Source of the DNA: Sphingobacteriales bacterium
Lineage (GTDB): Bacteria; Bacteroidota; Bacteroidia; Chitinophagales; Chitinophagaceae
Length of the DNA stretch: 64,000 nt
Reading direction: 5' to 3'
Assembly (NCBI GenBank): GCA_004144175.1
Contig: SEFT01000007.1
Location: 165,614 to 229,613 of the forward strand
Positions 45,996 to 54,686 of this stretch are shown here, piece after piece. Position 1 is the stretch's first letter. Every line of letters begins with the position of its first letter. A program made the position numbers and the translations under genes. The notes under the pieces are model-generated. The model searched no databases, was not told where the DNA came from, and saw nothing but the letters and a program-made list of their open reading frames with translations.

Positions 45996-46856
45996 CTAGT
46001 CCAGTAAATTCTTATGATACTTTACCAGCCCCTCTATCGGGCTTTTTTCGATCTTGCCGGGCTGCAGTTCGTATTGTTCGCATAAGGCCTTCACTACGTC
46101 TTCAAACTCGCAGGCTACCGAGCCGGTAAAATAGATGGGCAGCTTAAGGCTTTGGCGATACTTCAGTATGTGATGGTAGAAGAAATCATTCAGGGAGTCT
46201 TCTACAATATTCTCCACCATAAAATGCCCCCTGTTTTCCTTCAGCAGTTGCACAAAGGTTGCGAGGTAGCGGTTAGGGAAAGGCTCGCGGTATAGCTTGT
46301 GCACTACTTGCGATACGTCATCGCCAAAGTGCTGTTCAAAAGCCATCTTCAGCTCTGTATCGAATGTATTGTAGGCATAGTACTGCAACACACGTTTGCC
46401 CATGTAGTTGCCGCTGCCTTCGTCGCCGGCTATATAACCCAGCGATGCGTGTTTGTCCTGTATCTTTTTGCCGTTGTAATAGCAGGAATTACTACCGGTG
46501 CCAAGTATACACACTATTCCTTTCTCATCACCGCACATGCCGCGGGCAGCAGCCATCATATCGCACTGTACTTCTATTTTCTTCACCCTAAAGTAGGTGT
46601 ACAAGGTGTCGTGCAGCTCTTGTTGTTTGGCAGGGTTACCTGCGCCGGCACCGTAGTAGGCAATGGCATCTATCGGGTGTTTATCCCACTCCCAGGCCAG
46701 CTCGGTCTCGAGCAGCGATAATACTTCGGCAGGGCTCAGCAAGTATGGGTTGATACCCCCCGTTCTGTAATGCAATGTTTTCTTGCCCTTACGCAACAAA
46801 CACCAATCCGTTTTGGTAGACCCACTCTCAACAAGAAGCAATGATGACATTGGCAT
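45996..46856 (-). CDS. BadF/BadG-type sugar kinase (N-acetylglucosamine kinase-like)
   Basis: A 286-residue actin-fold ATPase of the BadF/BadG/BcrA/BcrD family, here of the short sugar-kinase type. Phosphate-1 loop LLVESGSTKTDWCLL, adenosine-side VCILGTGSNSCYYNGKKI, GYIAGDEGSGNYMGKR, and YFTGSVACEF are all in order. Relatives phosphorylate N-acetylglucosamine or N-acetylmuramic-type sugars during cell wall recycling, a likely role here. No peptidoglycan gene is adjacent. ATG 46850 is an alternative start two codons later. It is divergent from the S41 protease gene. Confidence 0.8.
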   Translation of the reverse strand: MPMSSLLLVESGSTKTDWCLLRKGKKTLHYRTGGINPYLLSPAEVLSLLETELAWEWDKHPIDAIAYYGAGAGNPAKQQELHDTLYTYFRVKKIEVQCDMMAAARGMCGDEKGIVCILGTGSNSCYYNGKKIQDKHASLGYIAGDEGSGNYMGKRVLQYYAYNTFDTELKMAFEQHFGDDVSQVVHKLYREPFPNRYLATFVQLLKENRGHFMVENIVEDSLNDFFYHHILKYRQSLKLPIYFTGSVACEFEDVVKALCEQYELQPGKIEKSPIEGLVKYHKNLLD

Positions 46857-46980
46857 AGATTAATATACAAATTTGCGCTTCCTGCCAGTATTTTCCTAAT
46901 CCAAAACTTAAGATTTTTAAGCTGCCTTAAGTGCCTATGGCGCAATATTTATAGTTTATCAAATTATATCTTTTTGCAGC

Positions 46981-46988
46981 TAACTTTG
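46981..46988 (+). promoter_or_regulatory. -7 box of the S41 protease gene
   Basis: TAACTTTG exactly fits TAnnTTTG, with a start near 46994 and an 11-nt leader to ATG 47005. The -33 region (TTTA at 46955-46958) has a 22-nt spacer. Confidence 0.55.
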
Positions 46989-47004
46989 CAGGCAGTTTTT
47001 AATA

Positions 47005-48648
47005 ATGGATGAACATCGACCCGGGCGGCTGAAGGTTTGGACTCCCTTGCTTTTTTCCCTCATATTGGTATTTGGCATGACGCTGGGCTTCAACCTGCGC
47101 GATAGTCTGCGTACCAAACGCGATATACAAACCATTATAGAGCGCAACGACCGCCTGGAGCAGATCATCGACCTGATAAAGGAAAAATACGTAGATACGG
47201 TAAATGCTAACCTGCTATACCAAGACGCAATTATGGGCATTCTCAGCCACCTGGATCCCCATACCACCTATATACCCACCGACGAGATACAGGAAGTGAC
47301 CGAAGACCTGGAGGGTAGCTTCTTTGGTATAGGTGTGGAGTTCTCCATCATACGCGATACCATACAGGTGACATCGGTAGTAGAGCAGGGGCCATCCGAA
47401 CGTGCAGGTGTCAACATCGGCGACCAACTGATAAAAGTAGGCGACAGCACCGTGGCGGGTACAGGCATTACATCTGAGCGTATCATAGCCATGCTGAAGG
47501 GTAAGCAGAATACCCATGTAAAAGTTACCATGAAAGAACCGGGCGGTAACAACATGAAGCAGGTTGTTATCAAACGCGATGTCATTCCCCTGTTTAGCGT
47601 CGAAGCGGCTATCATGCTCGACGAGACTACAGGACTTATAAAAATAGACCGATTTGCTGCCACTACCTATGAGGAATTCATGAAAGCGATGAAGACCCTG
47701 AAGAAGCAAGGCATGCAGCAGCTGATAGTAGACGTAAGGCAAAACCCCGGCGGCTATCTCGATGCTGCCACCAATATAGCAGATGAATTTCTGGATGGTA
47801 GTAAGATGATCGTATATACACAGGGTAAGCGGTCGTCGCGGATGGAATACAAGGCGAACAAGCCGGGTATATTTGAGCAGGGCAGGCTGGCCATACTGGT
47901 CGATGAAAGCTCGGCCTCAGCCAGCGAGATACTGGCAGGCGCGGTGCAAGACTGGGACAGAGGCATAATAGTGGGCCGGAGGACGTATGGAAAGGGTCTG
48001 GTGCAGGAACAATACGAAATGGACGATGGGGCTGCGCTGCGCCTTACCATTGCTAAGTACTACACGCCATCGGGCAGGAGTATACAGCGCTCCTACGCCA
48101 TGGGCAAGGATGCCTATGCTGCAGACTTTGCACACCGCTTTGAGACCGGTGAGCTAACGGGTTATGATACAACGGGTGTGCTGGATACTATGCGCTACTA
48201 TACATCTAGAAAACGGGTAGTATATGGTAGTGGTGGTATTGCCCCGGATATCTATGTCCCTTATGACACTGCCAGGCTATCGTCAGGCATGCTCAATATC
48301 CTTTTTAGTGAGGATGTAAAGAATGCCGTATGGGACTACTATGTAAAGAACCGTACAGCACTGAAAAGCTTCCGTACCTATAAGGATTTTTCGGAAGGTT
48401 TTGATGCGGATGTGCTGGTGAATAATTATCTATCCAATATAAATGCGAACAGGCGCAAAGCTGTTTCGTATGTGTTGAAGCAGTCGAAACAGGATGGTTA
48501 CTTCAGGCTGCAATTGAAAGCCCAGCTGGCGCGCATCCTTTATCGCAACAATGGCTATTACTACATCAGTATGCAGGCCGATAACGTAGTAGTGCGTGCG
48601 CAGCAGGCGCTCAATAACAATCAATATTTAGGGTTCATAGGCAGGTAG
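47005..48648 (+). CDS. S41 family C-terminal processing peptidase
   Basis: A 547-residue membrane-anchored periplasmic serine protease of the CtpA/Prc type. An N-terminal helix (about 12-27, PLLFSLILVFGMTLGF) is followed by a dimerisation segment, a PDZ domain (VEFSIIRDTIQVTSVVEQGP, then ERAGVNIGDQLIKVG), and the catalytic domain. The Ser-Lys dyad is in DESSASASEIL (Ser near 303) and GRRTYGKGLVQ (Lys near 329), with VDVRQNPGGYLDAA upstream. It trims C-termini of envelope proteins; the specific targets are unknown. Its last 21 bp overlap the convergent HSDR_N gene. Confidence 0.94.
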   Translation: MDEHRPGRLKVWTPLLFSLILVFGMTLGFNLRDSLRTKRDIQTIIERNDRLEQIIDLIKEKYVDTVNANLLYQDAIMGILSHLDPHTTYIPTDEIQEVTEDLEGSFFGIGVEFSIIRDTIQVTSVVEQGPSERAGVNIGDQLIKVGDSTVAGTGITSERIIAMLKGKQNTHVKVTMKEPGGNNMKQVVIKRDVIPLFSVEAAIMLDETTGLIKIDRFAATTYEEFMKAMKTLKKQGMQQLIVDVRQNPGGYLDAATNIADEFLDGSKMIVYTQGKRSSRMEYKANKPGIFEQGRLAILVDESSASASEILAGAVQDWDRGIIVGRRTYGKGLVQEQYEMDDGAALRLTIAKYYTPSGRSIQRSYAMGKDAYAADFAHRFETGELTGYDTTGVLDTMRYYTSRKRVVYGSGGIAPDIYVPYDTARLSSGMLNILFSEDVKNAVWDYYVKNRTALKSFRTYKDFSEGFDADVLVNNYLSNINANRRKAVSYVLKQSKQDGYFRLQLKAQLARILYRNNGYYYISMQADNVVVRAQQALNNNQYLGFIGR

Positions 48649-49071
48649 TTGCTCCAGCCAGTTTACCTCATTGGGCTTGCAGGCATCGGCGCAGTAGGTT
48701 TGGTGGCCATTGGTCAATAGCCAGTAATGGCACTGTATCGTACGCTGATATTGCAGTAACTGGTGTAGCGCCGCTTCCGTAATAGGTACTTCCGGTGCTT
48801 TACACTCGGCCAGTAGCCAGGGTTGATGATCACGATTGTACACCACTACATCGAAACGCTTAGCCATACTGCCAACCATGATCTTCTTCTCAACAGATAT
48901 AAGTCCGGCGGGGTAGTTTAGAGTGACCACCAGATATTGCAGCAAGTACTGTCGCACATGCTCTTCCGGCGTCAGGATGATCCACTTCTTACGAATAGGA
49001 TCAAACACCTGTGTCTTTTCTTCAGCCTTTCGGAGCCTGAGCGTTATATTGGAAAAATCCAGCATGATCAT
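48628..49071 (-). CDS. Stand-alone HSDR_N nuclease-domain protein
   Basis: A 147-residue protein containing only the N-terminal domain of type I restriction HsdR subunits: LTPEEHVRQYLLQYLVV, VEKKIMVGSMAKRFDVVVYN (Asp at the PD site), LLAECKAPE (E-x-K) and LHQLLQYQRT form a PD-(D/E)xK nuclease fold. There is no helicase half and no hsdM or hsdS nearby. Such short proteins are frequent in Bacteroidota and their role is not established. The gene overlaps the S41 protease tail by 21 bp and starts beside an exact -7 box, at ATG 49071 or 49065. Confidence 0.85.
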   Translation of the reverse strand: MIMLDFSNITLRLRKAEEKTQVFDPIRKKWIILTPEEHVRQYLLQYLVVTLNYPAGLISVEKKIMVGSMAKRFDVVVYNRDHQPWLLAECKAPEVPITEAALHQLLQYQRTIQCHYWLLTNGHQTYCADACKPNEVNWLEQLPAYEP

Positions 49072-49079
49072 TGCGGTGT

Positions 49080-49087
49080 CAAAAGTA
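49080..49087 (-). promoter_or_regulatory. -7 box of the HSDR_N gene
   Basis: TACTTTTG on the minus strand exactly fits TAnnTTTG, 8 bp before ATG 49071. The mRNA should have almost no leader. No clear -33 site. Confidence 0.5.
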
Positions 49088-49160
49088 ACAATTGCTTCAT
49101 TTGCAGGTGTGGTGTAATGCGCAAAATGGCATATGATTTATTTAACTTTAGGTAGCAAGT

Positions 49161-49931
49161 ATGAAAACGAAGCAGGAAATAGTAGCCAACTGGCTGCCGC
49201 GATATACAGGACAAGAGCTTAAAGATTTTGGTGAATATGTGCTTATCTGCAACTTCAGCAACTATATCACGCTGTTTGCCAATATGCACAATGTGAAGGT
49301 GGTAGGCCTGGATAAGCCCATGCAGTGCGCTACTGCTGATGGTATTACTATTATCAACTTTGGGATGGGCAGCGCCAGCGCGGCCACTATGATGGATCTG
49401 CTTTCGGCCATAGACCCCAAGGCGGTGCTATTCCTCGGCAAATGCGGCGGGCTGAAGAAAAAGAACAAAGTAGGCGACCTGATACTGCCGATAGCCGCTA
49501 TACGCGGTGAAGGTACCAGCGGCGACTACCTACCGCCAGAGGTGCCTGCATTACCTTCGTTCGCCCTGCAAAAAGCCATATCTACCACCATACGCGACTA
49601 TGGCGCCGACTACTGGACCGGCACCGTGTATACGACCAACCGACGTGTATGGGAGCATGATGATGCATTCAAAGATTATCTTCGCCGTATAAGAGCGATG
49701 GCGATAGATATGGAAACGGCGACAATATTCTCCGTAGGCTTTCACAACAAGATACCTACAGGGGCATTGCTACTGGTGTCGGACCAGCCGATGATACCCG
49801 AGGGTGTGAAAACTGCTGCCGGCGACCTGAGTGTAACCAAGAAATATGTAGACAAACACCTGCGCATCGGCATCGACTCTTTGAAGCAACTCATCAACAA
49901 CGGGCATACCGTTAAGCACCTGAAATTTTAG
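49161..49931 (+). CDS. amn: AMP nucleosidase (nucleoside phosphorylase fold)
   Basis: A 256-residue enzyme of the MTA/SAH nucleosidase-phosphorylase superfamily. The features TIINFGMGSASAATMMDLLS, VLFLGKCGGLKKKNKVGDLI, AMAIDMETATIFSVGF (catalytic Met-Glu region) and LLLVSDQPMIPEG (catalytic Asp) place it in the short AMP nucleosidase type found in Bacteroidota, which splits AMP to adenine and ribose-5-phosphate. It lacks the long N-terminal domain of the E. coli enzyme. The next gene's GTG start overlaps its stop by one base (TAGTG), so the two are translated together. Confidence 0.85.
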   Translation: MKTKQEIVANWLPRYTGQELKDFGEYVLICNFSNYITLFANMHNVKVVGLDKPMQCATADGITIINFGMGSASAATMMDLLSAIDPKAVLFLGKCGGLKKKNKVGDLILPIAAIRGEGTSGDYLPPEVPALPSFALQKAISTTIRDYGADYWTGTVYTTNRRVWEHDDAFKDYLRRIRAMAIDMETATIFSVGFHNKIPTGALLLVSDQPMIPEGVKTAAGDLSVTKKYVDKHLRIGIDSLKQLINNGHTVKHLKF

Positions 49932-51628
49932 TGACGGACAACCAATTGATACTATCGGTAAAAGACCTGCAGATAACCTTCGGAGATAAAGATCCGTTTG
50001 TTGCGGTCAACAAGATATCTTTTGATATAAAGAAGGGTAAGACACTGGCCATAGTAGGCGAGAGCGGATCAGGCAAATCGATAACAGCATTTGCCCTGAT
50101 GGGGCTATTGCCTAAGAATGCGCATGTATCAGGAAGCATCCAGCTTTATGCAAATGGCCGGCAACAAGCGTTTAGCAACCACGCCAACGATAAGAGCTGG
50201 CAGGGTATAAGGGGCAAAGCTATAGGTATGGTGTTTCAGGAGCCTATGAGTGCTTTGAACCCGGTGATGAAGATCGGAAAACAGCTTGCCGAAAGTATTG
50301 CCACGCATCAGCAACAGTTGAATGCAGAACAAGTAAAACAACAGGCAGTAGACTGGCTCAGAAAGGTACAGTTGCCCAATCCTGAAAAGCTATACGACAG
50401 ATATCCGCACCAGCTATCGGGCGGACAAAAGCAGCGGGTAGTAATAGCCATGGCTATGTGCAACCACCCTGTACTGCTGATAGCTGATGAGCCTACCACT
50501 GCACTGGATGTGACCGTGCAGAAAGAAGTGGTACAACTCATGAACCAATTGCAACAGGAGCATGATACGGCCATGATATTTATTACCCACGACCTGGCGC
50601 TGGCGGCTGAAACGGCTGACGAAGTACTGGTAATGTACCGTGGCGAAGTGATGGAACATGGCGATGCCAAACAAGTGTTGCACGATCCGCAGCATGCTTA
50701 TACCAAAGCGCTGGTTGCTTGCAAGCCTTCGCCCGAGCAGAAGGGGAAACGACTACCTACGGTGGCCGACTTTATGGAGCCGGATAAAAACGGAGGCAAT
50801 GTTCGTCCTGAAGTTGACCTGCCTAAAGTAAATGTGACGAACGACATACTGCTGGATGTGAAAGACCTGCAGGTGTGGTTTGCCGAGGAGAAGAATATAT
50901 GGGGTAAACCGCTGTCTTACTTCAAAGCAGTGAAAGGGGTGTCATTTGATATGAAGAAAGGTGAGGTATTGGGACTGGTAGGGGAGAGCGGTTGCGGCAA
51001 GAGTACTGTGAGCCGTAGCCTGATGGGCCTATTACCCGTGCATGAGGGGCAGATGATTTTTGATGGTAAAGACCTGGCTAAGCTTTCGCAAGGCGAATGG
51101 CAGCAGACGAGGCGCGATATACAGATGATCTTCCAGGATCCCTTTGCATCGCTGAACCCCCGCATGACCATTGGCGATATGCTGGCCGAGCCGATGCGAA
51201 AACACAATACAGTAAGCAGTAGTGAAGTAGCAAAAGAAGCCAGGCGCTTGCTGGACCTTGTGCAGCTACCTGCAAATGCGATTGACCGTTACCCGCATGA
51301 ATTTTCGGGTGGGCAGCGGCAAAGGGTAGGCATAGCGAGAGCGCTGTCGCTTAAGCCAAAGCTGCTGATATGTGATGAAAGCGTATCGGCACTTGATGTG
51401 AGTGTACAGGCGCAGATACTGAACCTTTTGAAGGAGCTTCAGCATGAGTTTCATCTGTCCTACCTGTTCATCTCTCACGACCTGTCAGTAGTGCACTATA
51501 TAAGCGATAGGGTAATGGTAATGCAGGCCGGAGAGATAGTAGAAAGCGGCGATGCCAGCCAGGTAATGATGCATCCGCAGCACCCTTATACCAGGAGGCT
51601 GATAGATGCAATGCCCGAGCTTCGCTAA
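49931..51628 (+). CDS. Fused Opp/Dpp-type ABC transporter ATPase (two domains)
   Basis: A 565-residue protein with two peptide-transporter ATPase domains, equivalent to DppD-DppF in one chain. Domain one (about 1-260): GESGSGKS, LSGGQKQRVVIA, LIADEPTTALDV. Domain two (about 300-565): GESGCGKS, FSGGQRQRVGIARALSL, LICDESVSALDV. Each ends in the Opp/Dpp HPxHxYT motif (DPQHAYTKAL and HPQHPYTRRL). It should power uptake of peptides or similar solutes with membrane and binding proteins encoded elsewhere. GTG 49931 is the start, overlapping amn's stop. The stop directly abuts the stop of the convergent lipoprotein gene with no gap. Confidence 0.93.
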   Translation: MTDNQLILSVKDLQITFGDKDPFVAVNKISFDIKKGKTLAIVGESGSGKSITAFALMGLLPKNAHVSGSIQLYANGRQQAFSNHANDKSWQGIRGKAIGMVFQEPMSALNPVMKIGKQLAESIATHQQQLNAEQVKQQAVDWLRKVQLPNPEKLYDRYPHQLSGGQKQRVVIAMAMCNHPVLLIADEPTTALDVTVQKEVVQLMNQLQQEHDTAMIFITHDLALAAETADEVLVMYRGEVMEHGDAKQVLHDPQHAYTKALVACKPSPEQKGKRLPTVADFMEPDKNGGNVRPEVDLPKVNVTNDILLDVKDLQVWFAEEKNIWGKPLSYFKAVKGVSFDMKKGEVLGLVGESGCGKSTVSRSLMGLLPVHEGQMIFDGKDLAKLSQGEWQQTRRDIQMIFQDPFASLNPRMTIGDMLAEPMRKHNTVSSSEVAKEARRLLDLVQLPANAIDRYPHEFSGGQRQRVGIARALSLKPKLLICDESVSALDVSVQAQILNLLKELQHEFHLSYLFISHDLSVVHYISDRVMVMQAGEIVESGDASQVMMHPQHPYTRRLIDAMPELR

Positions 51629-52132
51629 TTAAAGCCCGAAATCAAAATCATACTTAGGGAACTGGCTGCAATCGATGCGTTTAAATTCGCGCCCATAGGC
51701 TGCCGAGTCTATCAGTACATCTTTGCCTGTGGCCTTGTCATAATGCAGGTTTTTCTGGAAAGCACTGTTGCTTTGCAGCTTGAAGGAGATGTCTACAGAG
51801 TCTTGCATACCTTCCTGCAGGTATACCCATTTAGCATTTACAACGTCGCCACTGCGGGTGCCATGGAAGCGGCCCATACGCCAGTCTTTTTCGTGGTACA
51901 GGTACATTAGTTTACCCCAGGCTTCATTACCTTCTGTAAATAGCTTCATCGCCATCGTGTCCACGTTGCCCTTGCCTTCAGTAAGGATATAACAGTTTGA
52001 GTCGAGCGCGTTAGACGTCATGGGTTCCGGTGTAGTTGTAGCTACTGTATCCGTCACGACCTCAGTTTTAGTCTCTTCGCTATTATTGCAGGCAGCTAGG
52101 CACAGCAGTGCCGGTATGATCAACTTTCGCAT
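51629..52132 (-). CDS. Hypothetical lipoprotein
   Basis: A 167-residue lipoprotein with signal peptide MRKLIIPALLCLAAC (lipobox LAAC) and a Thr/Glu-rich linker (NNSEETKTEVVTDTVATTTP). The body has a strand-rich pattern: CYILTEGKGNVDTMAMKL, then WRMGRFHGTRSGDVVNAKWV, then YDKATGKDVLIDSAAYGREF. I do not recognise the family. ATG 52132 is chosen because it begins the signal peptide directly; a longer frame would put 12 residues before it. It lies about 37 bp downstream of the DHFR-like gene on the same strand and may be co-transcribed with it. Confidence 0.75.
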   Translation of the reverse strand: MRKLIIPALLCLAACNNSEETKTEVVTDTVATTTPEPMTSNALDSNCYILTEGKGNVDTMAMKLFTEGNEAWGKLMYLYHEKDWRMGRFHGTRSGDVVNAKWVYLQEGMQDSVDISFKLQSNSAFQKNLHYDKATGKDVLIDSAAYGREFKRIDCSQFPKYDFDFGL

Positions 52133-52169
52133 GGCAGTTTTTTTAGCTTGTATTAAAGATAATGCCAAC

Positions 52170-52742
52170 CTAGCTTCTTTTCGATTTGTAACAAAGCACT
52201 ACGATGCCGCATGGGTAATCGTGTGCATCTTTCGGCACTAAGTTGAGCTGATTATTAAGTTCACTGAAAATAGCCATGCCTTTACCTAATGCATTCGGGT
52301 TGATGAGTAGATGGTACTCGTCGATAAGATTATGTTTGATAAGTGATGATACAAAGCCCGCACCGCCGTAAGCAATAATGTCTCCACCATCTTGTCTCTT
52401 TAGAGCATTGATCTCATCAGCAATTTCTCCTTTGGCTAGTACTGTATGCTTCCATTTAGATTCTGCCAAGGTATTAGTAAACACTACTTTGTGAGTATTC
52501 GTAAATTTCTTTCCTGCATCCGTGTCTGGATTGTCCTTGTCAGCAGCAACCCCCGACCAGTATGGGATAAAACCTTCGGCCAGTTTGCGGCCAAGCACTA
52601 TGCAATCAACCGGGTCGGTGATCTTCCCTATGTAGTCTTTTAGTTCATCATCCCAATTGGTTACAGCCCAGTCCATACTACCATCGGGTCTTGCTATATA
52701 GCCATCTATGGTCATTTGTACCTGTAGTTTCAACTTTCTCAT
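52170..52742 (-). CDS. Dihydrofolate-reductase-like (RibD C-terminal family) protein
   Basis: A 190-residue cytoplasmic protein of the DHFR/RibD-C fold. The signatures LQVQMTIDGYIARPDGSMDW, IVLGRKLAEGF, DIIAYGGAGFVSSLIKHNLI and DEYHLLINPNALGKG match the group of bacterial proteins often named dihydrofolate reductase family. They bind NADPH, but few have a proven folate or riboflavin substrate, so activity is unresolved. ATG 52742 is chosen because the family begins MRKLKLQVQMTIDG. A potential longer start at 52793 is upstream of the conserved block and not supported. Confidence 0.85.
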   Translation of the reverse strand: MRKLKLQVQMTIDGYIARPDGSMDWAVTNWDDELKDYIGKITDPVDCIVLGRKLAEGFIPYWSGVAADKDNPDTDAGKKFTNTHKVVFTNTLAESKWKHTVLAKGEIADEINALKRQDGGDIIAYGGAGFVSSLIKHNLIDEYHLLINPNALGKGMAIFSELNNQLNLVPKDAHDYPCGIVVLCYKSKRS

Positions 52743-52896
52743 TTGCAGTTGTTTTGTAGTGTAAGCTACGCAGATATGATTTGCCAGTACCACGCAGGGC
52801 AGCTAATAATAGGGTATATGCATTCTGTACTTCATGTTATTTCTATGTTACGCCTTGTGTACCTGGCGCTACCCATGTGCGATAACGAATAATTTT

Positions 52897-53973
52897 ATGA
52901 TAATTAGAAACATGCGTAGCCTATACCTGTTGTTATTTATTTTGGCTCTTTCGTGCAGGGCGGGTGCTGTAGTAGTAACTGTGACCGTAGGAGATGGCGG
53001 TAATTATTTCATTCCAGTTCATTTTACCATCAATCCCGGCGATACGGTGAAATGGGTATGGATATCAGGCCACCATAATATTTCCGGTTATTCCTTGCCT
53101 ACCGGTGCGTCTTCTATGTACTCAAATATGGATCAAACTACGCCCACCTATTTTACGGTACCAACAGTTAGTGGTCTTTACAGATACACCTGTACGCATC
53201 ACTCGGGAATGGATGGAAGTTTCTTTGTCAGCGGATGTATTTTTCCGGTAAAACCGGTTATCGGTTCTTCAAATGGCAACGCATTTTGTGACGGAGATTC
53301 AACACAACTTTCATCGGTCTATAACCCCGCTTATAAATACGAATGGGTAAGAAATAGCGGTGCTATACCTAATTCGGACACAAACATTACAGTAGCTACT
53401 TTAGTAGGCGTATATAGACTGTGGGTCAATCACTGCGGTGTTGATTCTGTATCAGACCCATTTCCCGTAACAGTGCATCCACTGCCACAACCCTCTTTTT
53501 CTCATACCAACAATGACCTCCATTATACATTTACCAATACTACTCCTGCTCCCGTTAACTACAGCTTTACCTGGTCATTTGGCGATGGTAGTGCTGAGCA
53601 AACCGGTGTAGATGCCATGCATAGTTATGCTACGCCTGGTACGTATGATGTAAAGCTTAAGGCAGTTGATCATAGTACTTCTTGTTCCGCTATTATTATC
53701 GTACGCATCCGGGCAACTTTAGGGGTTAATAGTCATGCTCCGATTAACTACACGATTAGCCCCAATCCTGCATATAATGCGATTGAAGCTGTAGGCCCTA
53801 TAGGGAGTGAGGTATGGATTACAGGACCACAGGGTGGTATGAGACTCATTCATCATTCGACCATCAGTGGAAAGACGAACATAGATGTGAGTAGTTTACC
53901 GACAGGTTTATATCTGCTTCATGTTAAAAGCGGTAAAGACTATGTAGTGCAAAAGCTGGTTATCGCACGTTAG
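52897..53973 (+). CDS. Plastocyanin-like copper protein with PKD module and T9SS sorting domain
   Basis: A 358-residue exported protein (signal peptide ending near CRAGA). Residues about 25-115 form a cupredoxin fold with type 1 copper ligands: a His in GHHNISGY and Cys, His and Met in YTCTHHSGMDGSF. An Ig-like module follows (DGDSTQLSSV, YKYEWVRNSG), then a PKD module (FTWSFGDGSAE, GTYDVKLKAV) and a T9SS type A sorting domain (YTISPNPAYNAIEA, LPTGLYLLHVKSGK). A surface-displayed blue-copper protein could carry electrons or bind copper; the partner is unknown. ATG 52912 is an alternative start. It overlaps the convergent membrane-protein gene by 14 bp. Confidence 0.85.
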   Translation: MIIRNMRSLYLLLFILALSCRAGAVVVTVTVGDGGNYFIPVHFTINPGDTVKWVWISGHHNISGYSLPTGASSMYSNMDQTTPTYFTVPTVSGLYRYTCTHHSGMDGSFFVSGCIFPVKPVIGSSNGNAFCDGDSTQLSSVYNPAYKYEWVRNSGAIPNSDTNITVATLVGVYRLWVNHCGVDSVSDPFPVTVHPLPQPSFSHTNNDLHYTFTNTTPAPVNYSFTWSFGDGSAEQTGVDAMHSYATPGTYDVKLKAVDHSTSCSAIIIVRIRATLGVNSHAPINYTISPNPAYNAIEAVGPIGSEVWITGPQGGMRLIHHSTISGKTNIDVSSLPTGLYLLHVKSGKDYVVQKLVIAR

Positions 53974-54562
53974 TTGTTGGCACCACTGGTTCTATTTTGC
54001 GCATAAACAACCCTGTAATGATACCCAGAACTATACCGCCTGCAAATATCAGCGACAGGTTGACAATAAAGCCAACCCAGTTATTGTGTATCAGTCCTTT
54101 TGTATGGTCCATCACTAGCACGGTACTCGTTGCAGCTATCCAACCCAGTATACTTGCAATGATCCAGAGACCTGCCTTTGCAGCATATTTCTTTAGCACG
54201 AGGAACTGTAATAACCCCGCTAATACACTGGCTATACAAACACTGTAGATGATGTAGTTTGCGCCTAGCTGCACATCTGCAAATATCTTCAGCAGATCGA
54301 AGGCTAGGAAAGGTGCGCCCATGCCTATTACTGCATTCCATATCCATGTAGTACCGGTGCCAAACGCATTGTGTAATACCCGCCATTGCATGTAGCTGGT
54401 ACCAAGCGCCATGCCTACACCCAGGTAAAATTGCAGGTTCTCTATACCTATACCATCGAAGGCCGCCGACAATGCAATAATAGCGACGATGCTGAGAAAC
54501 CAACCCGTGAAGGTGGCCCACGTCCAGCGACCTAATGTCACATCAGTTGTTTGTTGTTTCAT
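53960..54562 (-). CDS. Hypothetical polytopic membrane protein
   Basis: A 200-residue inner-membrane protein with about six hydrophobic helices (beginning WATFTGWFLSIVAIIALSAA, then GVGMALGTSYMQWRVL, ending VLGIITGLFMRKI). The first 14 residues are polar. Conserved-looking residues in the loops (FDGIGIENLQFYLGVG, GTGTTWIWNAVIG, MDHTKGLIHNNW) do not point to a family I recognise. Its stop overlaps the cupredoxin gene tail to tail. The nearby small membrane genes at 57-58 kb do not share obvious motifs with it. Confidence 0.75.
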   Translation of the reverse strand: MKQQTTDVTLGRWTWATFTGWFLSIVAIIALSAAFDGIGIENLQFYLGVGMALGTSYMQWRVLHNAFGTGTTWIWNAVIGMGAPFLAFDLLKIFADVQLGANYIIYSVCIASVLAGLLQFLVLKKYAAKAGLWIIASILGWIAATSTVLVMDHTKGLIHNNWVGFIVNLSLIFAGGIVLGIITGLFMRKIEPVVPTTNVR

Positions 54563-54643
54563 AGTGCCCGCAATATTATATCATTGCTGGTCTGCGCATT
54601 CTTTCACTTATTGAACTGACAGTTATATTTAACAAATGAAAAT

Positions 54644-54665
54644 GCCAGGCATACGCCTGGCATCG
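54644..54665 (-). terminator. Terminator of the PadR operon
   Basis: 9-bp stem ATGCCAGGC / GCCTGGCAT with loop ATAC; on the minus strand it is followed by TTTTCATTTG. Lies 22 bp beyond the membrane gene's stop. Confidence 0.8.
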
Positions 54666-54686
54666 GGTTAAGTGTTTATTAAGGCA

